The notes under the pieces: model-generated
What the model was told of the DNA's origin: nothing
The model's input: the letters and a program-made list of their open reading frames with translations, nothing else
Databases searched by the model: none
Position numbers and translations under genes: made by a program
In this document: in pieces, positions 59,240-64,000 of the stretch
How the letters are laid out: each line of letters starts with the position of its first letter
How positions within the stretch are numbered: position 1 is the stretch's first letter
Assembly: GCF_003952225.1 (NCBI RefSeq)
Contig: NZ_CP034437.1
Span: forward strand, 62,001-126,000
DNA length: 64,000 nucleotides
Source: Paenibacillus albus
GTDB taxonomy: Bacteria > Bacillota > Bacilli > Paenibacillales > Paenibacillaceae
Direction: 5' to 3'

Positions 59240-60154
59240 CTACTCCTTAAGCGAACCAACCAGTACGCCTTTAACAAAATACTTCTGAAGGAACGGATAC
59301 ACGCAGATGATCGGTGCCGTAATAATGATAACGAAGGTCATTCTGAGCGCCTCCGGTGTTACACCTCGCAGCGTCATCTGGTTTTGGTTCATGTTTTGAA
59401 TAGCGGAGCCGCTGCTTGAGCCCGTCATGGACTGGAAGGAAGCTTCACTAATCATTTTGTTCAAGAACGTGGCAGCAGGCTGAAGATTCTCGTTCTGGAT
59501 GAAGAACTGACCTGTAAACCAGTCATTCCAGACGCCTACCCCGACAAACAATGCGATGGTAGCCATAACCGGCATCGAAAGCGGGAGAATAATTCTCCAA
59601 AATACGCTTAACTCGCTTGCGCCGTCGATTCGTGCCGATTCTGATAAGCCTAATGGGATTCCATCGAAGAAAGTCTTCATGATAATCGCATTGAAAAAGC
59701 TATACAGAGACGGCAGGACAAGCACCCAATATGTATTCAGAATGTGCAGCTCCCGGTAGAGAATGAATGTCGGGATAAGTCCACCGCTGAACAGTGTAGT
59801 AAAGAAGAAGAAGAAGACGATATATTTTCTGCCCGGCAAGCCTTTACGAGAAAGCCCATATGCCAGCAAGGCCGTCAGCAGCGTTGAACCTACAGTAACG
59901 ACAACCGTTCGGGAAATGGAAATCCAAAATGATTTCAAAATGTGAGGGTTATGGAATGCCTTGGAGTAGTTCTCAAGCGTACTGACCCTCGGGAAGAAGT
60001 AGATGCCGCCCTTCATGGCGTCATAGCCGTCATTGAATGATAGCGCTAGGAAATAGATAAAGGGATAAAGTGCCGTCAGGCAGAATATGAGCAGCAGCAA
60101 ATAGTTCACTGAGGTATACATTCTATCGGCAGCCGATAGTTTTCTCACACCCAT
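59240..60154 (-). CDS. Sugar ABC importer permease, YtcP/LplC type
   Basis: 304 residues with six helices and the EAA-type loop GLSESARIDGASELSVFWRIILP. It is the second permease of the operon, 40 nt after the first. AAGGAGGTG precedes the ATG. It pairs with the YteP/LplB-type permease and the binding protein downstream. Confidence 0.9.
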   Translation of the reverse strand: MGVRKLSAADRMYTSVNYLLLLIFCLTALYPFIYFLALSFNDGYDAMKGGIYFFPRVSTLENYSKAFHNPHILKSFWISISRTVVVTVGSTLLTALLAYGLSRKGLPGRKYIVFFFFFTTLFSGGLIPTFILYRELHILNTYWVLVLPSLYSFFNAIIMKTFFDGIPLGLSESARIDGASELSVFWRIILPLSMPVMATIALFVGVGVWNDWFTGQFFIQNENLQPAATFLNKMISEASFQSMTGSSSGSAIQNMNQNQMTLRGVTPEALRMTFVIIITAPIICVYPFLQKYFVKGVLVGSLKE

Positions 60155-60194
60155 ACCTGCACCTCCTTAAGTTCAAATAATGAATTTAGCCTGA

Positions 60195-61154
60195 TTACCA
60201 TAGCGATACGTCGCTCACTTTTTTGGATACTTTATTAACAGCCACAATGAGAATCAGAGAGATCACGGACTTGAACAATCCAATGGCCGTCGAATAAGCG
60301 AATTGTCCCTGCTGAATACCTGTTTTCAAGACATACGTGTCGAGGATTTCTGAGACGCTGAGTGTAGCAGGCGTTTGCATCAGCCAGATTTGGTCGAAGC
60401 CAGCGTTCAGAACACCACTAAGCGAGAAGATCAGCAGGATGCCAATCGTAGGCGTCAGGCATGGCAGCGTAATCTTAAACAGCTTGCTCCACCGTCCCGC
60501 CCCGTCCATTTCCGCAGCTTCATACAAATGAGGATCGATATTGGTCAAAGCAGCCAAATAGATAATCGAGCCCCAACCTACGCCCTTCCAAATATCCGAA
60601 ATGACGACCAGCGGATAGAATAACGATGGCATGCCCATAAAGAAGATCGGCTTAAGCCCCATATGATCCCTGATGTCATTGACAAGTCCCACGTTAGGAG
60701 AAAGAATTTTTTGCATCAGCGTCACAACAACGACCCACGATACAAAGTGTGGCAGATAGGAAATCGTTTGGAAAATCCTTTTCAGCTTGTTATGCATGAC
60801 GCCGTTCAGCATAAGAGCAAGGATGAGAGGCGCCGGGAATCCAAGCAGCAGCTTCAGGAAGCTAATGGACAGCGTATTGTAGAGCACCGAATAAAAGCTG
60901 GAATCACTCAGAAACTGTTTGAAGAACCGCAGGCCTTCCCACGGACTGTGCAGTATCCCCAGGTTGTATTTGAAATCTTTGAACGCAATCAAAATACCGT
61001 ACATCGGGTAGTAACAAAAAACGACATACCAGATAAAAGCAGGGAGCATAAATAAGTAGATAGCCCTGAAACTCCATACTTTGGCCCATGTCTTGTTCTT
61101 CTTTAACGGCAATACATCGGGCATGACTTCAACTCTTGCTTCTTTTGCAATCAT
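60195..61154 (-). CDS. Sugar ABC importer permease, YteP/LplB type
   Basis: 319 residues. It shows the LplB/YteP-class N-terminus (FMLPAFIWYVVFCYYPMYGI), and an EAA-type loop HLYEAAEMDGAGRWSKLFKITLP. The ATG at 61154 follows GGGAGGAG; a GTG four codons earlier lies in that site. It is the first gene of the operon; a candidate promoter with -35 TTGATT and -10 TATATT lies about 155 bp upstream in an AT-rich stretch. Confidence 0.9.
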   Translation of the reverse strand: MIAKEARVEVMPDVLPLKKNKTWAKVWSFRAIYLFMLPAFIWYVVFCYYPMYGILIAFKDFKYNLGILHSPWEGLRFFKQFLSDSSFYSVLYNTLSISFLKLLLGFPAPLILALMLNGVMHNKLKRIFQTISYLPHFVSWVVVVTLMQKILSPNVGLVNDIRDHMGLKPIFFMGMPSLFYPLVVISDIWKGVGWGSIIYLAALTNIDPHLYEAAEMDGAGRWSKLFKITLPCLTPTIGILLIFSLSGVLNAGFDQIWLMQTPATLSVSEILDTYVLKTGIQQGQFAYSTAIGLFKSVISLILIVAVNKVSKKVSDVSLW

Positions 61155-61306
61155 TACTCCTCCCACCTTCTACAGGGTATAGCCTAACGAAGCACTTTCA
61201 ATTAATGAACCGGCAGGCAAGGATATACGCGACAAGCAAAGACTTACGCCAACGCGTTTCACGCTCGACTCGCAGTACTGCAAGCGGTTTCACCATTCTT
61301 TATACC

Positions 61307-61335
61307 AATATAATATATTTAATATATTTAATCAA
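61307..61335 (-). promoter_or_regulatory. Candidate promoter of the third importer operon
   Basis: -35 TTGATT (61330-61335), 17-bp spacer, -10 TATATT (61307-61312) on the minus strand, within a run of AATATATTTAATATATTT. A similar AT-rich run at 61585-61603 could hold a second promoter. Confidence 0.5.
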
Positions 61336-61446
61336 TACCTTTATTAAAATTGTTTTATACCAGGTTTTACGACTCGATTCCCGCTTATCACCTGGATCAT
61401 TTTCCTCCTCTTGAACACACCACCTCGAAATTTCTATGTTATGTTT

Positions 61447-61470
61447 AAACCCTTTATTTTCGGGTTTTTT
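61447..61470 (+). terminator. Orphan plus-strand terminator
   Basis: AAACCC/GGGTTT stem with a 9-nt loop followed by TTT on the plus strand. No plus-strand gene precedes it; a small RNA or an antisense leader of the importer operon would explain it. Confidence 0.45.
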
Positions 61471-61646
61471 GTCGAAATTTGTTGACTACTAAGAAGGGTC
61501 AATCGTCCTAATCTCATTCCCTTCCTTAACAATTAACCACTTCAACTATTTGCGATTGCCGCTTAAATGACACACGTATTATTATTATATATTTAATATA
61601 TTAACAATAGTTGATACTATTACTTCCCTTAAGTACTTACCTGTAC

Positions 61647-61678
61647 AAAAAAACAGCCCGCTTCACAAGAAGCAGGCC
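61647..61678 (-). terminator. Orphan minus-strand terminator
   Basis: GCCTGCTTC/GAAGCGGGC stem followed by TGTTTTTTTG on the minus strand. It lies about 280 nt beyond the GH2 gene's own terminator, with repeat element C between them. Confidence 0.65.
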
Positions 61679-61717
61679 GGTTCCTGACTGGATGTCTTCA
61701 CTTCAACTCACCAACGC

Positions 61718-61900
61718 TAACGGATCACAGACGCGTTATTACGACAAATTCGACAGCTCGGAAAATGTAACGAAACACAGAAGCCTTATCGCCAGCAAAT
61801 GGGCCAATTCTGGGGCCATCGTGGCGCAATAGCCACCCTGCGTTCCGTTAGAGCAGCAGGTACGTGAAGAAACGACGAATAAGCGCTCTACAATCCGTTA
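61718..61900. repeat. Four-module 23-bp dyad element, copy C
   Basis: 183 bp downstream of the GH2 gene. Modules lie at 61718-61740 and 61768-61790 (forward), and 61828-61850 and 61878-61900 (reversed), spaced 50, 60, 50 exactly as in copies A and B. All four start TAACG and end TATT or close to it (the second ends TTATC). Confidence 0.9.
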
Positions 61901-61956
61901 GCCGAGTGCACCGCAGCCAGACAGAGGCCCGAGTTCAGAGAGGCGGCTGTGAACGC

Positions 61957-62006
61957 AAAAAAAAAGGCCGTCTCGCCGTAGTTTAACAACTACTTTCGAG
62001 ACGGCC
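61957..62006 (-). terminator. Terminator of the GH2 gene
   Basis: GGCCGTCTCG/CGAGACGGCC stem with further pairs AGTAGTT/AACTAC inside, followed on the minus strand by nine T residues. Confidence 0.9.
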
Positions 62007-62022
62007 CTTCACTCTTCCCTTA

Positions 62023-64000
62023 CTACTTCACACGCACCAAAATATCAAATGGATAGCGTCCTGCGTTGCGGCCGTACAGCGCCACTCCGCCTTTGTCCGC
62101 TGCGATCGTCAGCTTGAAGCCGCGGCTGCGGTTCAGCTTGGCTGCAATGCGGCTTGGCACCGTAATGCGGCACAGGTAACCGAACGAACCAGCCTCGTCG
62201 AGCTTGTTATAAATTTCTTGATATTGCCACGTCAGCACGCCTCTGCTATCAGCAGGATTGTCTGGCAGTGTGAACGTGCCCACCTGCTCATCGTCGATGC
62301 TCACAACGATGTTCGATGGGTGCAGCTCGTCATCGGTCATGTAGTACGTATTGCTGTTGTACTCCACATTCGCGTTCGCGCCATGCATGAAGTCGATGCC
62401 ATGCTGGCGATCGCGCGCGCCTTCGACGTTGCGGGCAAGCAGACGCTTCGCGCTTGCTTCGAATGCAATCTCAATATGGTGGATCGCACCTTGCCGTTCT
62501 ACGTTTGGCAGCTCTACATCATAGACAAACTCGCCTTCCGAACCGCCGTTTGTTTTGCCCTCTTGAACTGCGTTCCACTGGTACGGGAAGCTGTGCGATG
62601 CGAAGCCTGTAACCGGCACCTGCACGAATTGTCCTTCCGCATCATATACGCCGTGAGCAGCGCCGCTGCGCACATCGAATGTCGTGAAATTGCGCGTCAC
62701 CACATGGCCCGCCGCATCCACTAGACGAACGGCCAGTACAGCAACCGCATCTTGCTTCGGCATATTCACCACGATCGGCGCCTCAATCGGCTTCACGCCA
62801 TACTCGCCCCATGCAAGCTCTACCGATCCGCGTTCAGCCGTCACACGTACGCCGATATTGTCATAAGTCAGCTCCCAAGCAAGCGTCAGCTGCTGACCAT
62901 GATACACATCGGAGTAGCTGGATGCCAGCATCGATACCGATACTTGCTCGCCTGCCTGTACAGTCTGGCAAGGAGGTGCGTCGATTACGATAAAGTCCGG
63001 CGTATGCAGGTCAGATAGCGACATGCCCGGAACCAGATCTTCATAGCCGAACTGCTTATCCGTACCGTCGAGACGGTAGTAGCCGTTGAATTCGTTGGTC
63101 ACATCGCGGAATTCCGTGAAGACGAAACCGCACATTTTGTCATGACGGCGGAACTCATTCATCATGTACCAGTAGTGCCAAGCCAGATCGCTGTCGCCAG
63201 CGCCGTTCGAGAAGCCCCACACATTGCCGCATTCGCTGTTCATCAGAGGCGCATCGCCCTGAACATTATCGCCAATGCAGTTGAAGCTCGAGCCCGGGAA
63301 GGTTTTGTCCACAACCTCAGTCACATGCTCGCGCAGCTGCTCGTAGCCGTTAATGTAGAAGTGCCATGTATTCAGATCAGTCTCGACGTGGTCGAAGTTA
63401 CAAGGCGAGTTATCTTCGATGATCCGCGTCGGGTCAAGCTCTTTCGCCCAGTGGTAGATGCCTCTGACCCATTCCTGAGTTTCAGGCAGGTAGGTGTTGC
63501 TTGGCACATGCGATTGATTGGTCAGACCCTGCGACTCCGGATTCGTCTTCAAACCCCAAGTTTCATTGAACATGACCCAAGAGAAGATCGATGGGTGGTT
63601 GTAATCGCGCTCAATAATTTCCTTCGCTTCGCTCTCGTAATTCGCTCTTGCCGTCTCATCTGGATTGCCCCAGAAACAAGGCATATCTTCCATCACGAGC
63701 ATACCAAGCTTGTCTGCCCAGTACAGCTTGCGCGGCTCTTCTGGCTTAATATGAATACGAACTAGGTTAAGGCCGAGGCGCTTCAGCAAATAAATCTCAT
63801 CTTGCATCTCATCGTCGGTCGGATACGTGAAGTAACCTGTCGGATGATAGGACTGATCCAGCGTACCGTTCAGATAAATCGGTTTGCCGTTCAGCGTAAC
63901 CCAGCGGTAAGACCGATCGCCGAACAGCGCTGTACCGAACTCGCGAATACCGAAGTACGTTGACACCGCATCGCCAGCACTGTCTGCACGAGTGAGCGTG
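62023..64000 (-). CDS. Glycoside hydrolase family 2 enzyme (5' end outside window)
   Basis: About 659 codons are visible; the frame stays open to the window edge, so the N-terminal sugar-binding domain is missing. The GH2 core is clear: YFGIREFGT, WVTLNGKPIYLNGTLDQSYHP, LKRLGLNLVRIHIKPEEPRKLYWADKLG (in parts). The acid/base Glu is in WVMFNETWGL and the nucleophile Glu in LMNSECGNVWGFS, followed by GFVFTEFRDVTNEFNG. It cleaves beta-linked galactose, glucuronic acid or mannose; which one is not clear. C-terminal beta domains follow. It has its own terminator. The LplABC-type importer downstream may deliver its substrate. Confidence 0.85.
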   Translation of the reverse strand, partial: TLTRADSAGDAVSTYFGIREFGTALFGDRSYRWVTLNGKPIYLNGTLDQSYHPTGYFTYPTDDEMQDEIYLLKRLGLNLVRIHIKPEEPRKLYWADKLGMLVMEDMPCFWGNPDETARANYESEAKEIIERDYNHPSIFSWVMFNETWGLKTNPESQGLTNQSHVPSNTYLPETQEWVRGIYHWAKELDPTRIIEDNSPCNFDHVETDLNTWHFYINGYEQLREHVTEVVDKTFPGSSFNCIGDNVQGDAPLMNSECGNVWGFSNGAGDSDLAWHYWYMMNEFRRHDKMCGFVFTEFRDVTNEFNGYYRLDGTDKQFGYEDLVPGMSLSDLHTPDFIVIDAPPCQTVQAGEQVSVSMLASSYSDVYHGQQLTLAWELTYDNIGVRVTAERGSVELAWGEYGVKPIEAPIVVNMPKQDAVAVLAVRLVDAAGHVVTRNFTTFDVRSGAAHGVYDAEGQFVQVPVTGFASHSFPYQWNAVQEGKTNGGSEGEFVYDVELPNVERQGAIHHIEIAFEASAKRLLARNVEGARDRQHGIDFMHGANANVEYNSNTYYMTDDELHPSNIVVSIDDEQVGTFTLPDNPADSRGVLTWQYQEIYNKLDEAGSFGYLCRITVPSRIAAKLNRSRGFKLTIAADKGGVALYGRNAGRYPFDILVRVK

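Noticed and set aside
18937-61154. Missing importer ATPases as gene loss
   Set aside because: CUT1 importers of this group normally share one MsmX-type ATPase encoded elsewhere.
61611-61832. 73-residue plus-strand ORF
   Set aside because: It runs through the orphan terminator and the repeat element C and has no ribosome site.

Overview
The window reads as a chromosomal stretch of a spore-forming, moderately GC-rich Firmicute of the Paenibacillaceae (Paenibacillus/Cohnella-like). The pointers are: three sugar importers lacking their own ATPase, two with MalFG-type and one with LplB/YtcP-type permeases; a YesMN-type two-component pair; two LacI regulators; a gerA-type spore-germination operon; a YjfB protein; strong AGGAGG ribosome sites; and frequent GTG/TTG starts. 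No rRNA, tRNA, phage, insertion sequence or CRISPR was seen. The species assignment is inference.

Layout. 1-5.7 kb: the 5' part of a large secreted DUF2252 protein, a MazG-like pyrophosphohydrolase, a small unknown protein, a methyltransferase and a TerC-family membrane protein. 5.8-9.4 kb: a cluster of DnaA-box-like 9-mers, then a BmrC/BmrD-like heterodimeric ABC exporter. 9.6-15.7 kb: a CatE-like dioxygenase, a TIM-barrel isomerase, an orphan ParB-like protein, an SDR, a long array of dyad repeats and a HisRS-like orphan. 16-23.9 kb: a sugar importer with a GH99/WbsX-like protein, next to a YesMN-type sensor and regulator. 24-27.7 kb: a gerA-gerB-gerC operon whose gerC is broken by one base in a homopolymer. 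27.8-39.3 kb: a glycan-utilisation locus with two LacI regulators, DUF2961 (GH172), DUF4185 (related to GH183), a sugar importer, a DUF6259 protein and a zinc dehydrogenase. 39.9-45.5 kb: a HAD phosphatase, a copper-amine-oxidase-like domain protein, an ECF sigma/anti-sigma pair, and divergent ahpC-ahpF with a clear promoter and PerR-like box. 45.6-57 kb: DinB, PhyH and AraC proteins, an FG-GAP/Gfo-Idh-MocA/GH4 operon, and household and unknown genes. 57.4-64 kb: a third sugar importer (LplABC type) and a GH2 hydrolase cut by the window end.

How the genes fit together. Much of the window is carbohydrate foraging: surface binding lipoproteins and permeases bring in oligosaccharides, and glycosidases (GH172, a DUF4185 lipoprotein, DUF6259, GH4, GH2, GH99-like) cut them. 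Control is by local LacI, AraC and YesMN-type regulators. The clearest candidate system is the GH172/DUF4185 locus, which predicts use of a furanoside polymer (D-arabinan or fructan type), with two copies of a LacI-type operator in front of it.

The second, unexpected signal is intergenic. Three dispersed elements each hold four 23-bp dyads (two forward, two reversed) with start-to-start spacing of exactly 50, 60 and 50 bp. Separate families of TGAGAG/CTCTCA dyads elsewhere in the window repeat at 50-51 and 62 bp. The shared spacing, about five and six helical turns, across different sequences is not explained by any annotated feature.
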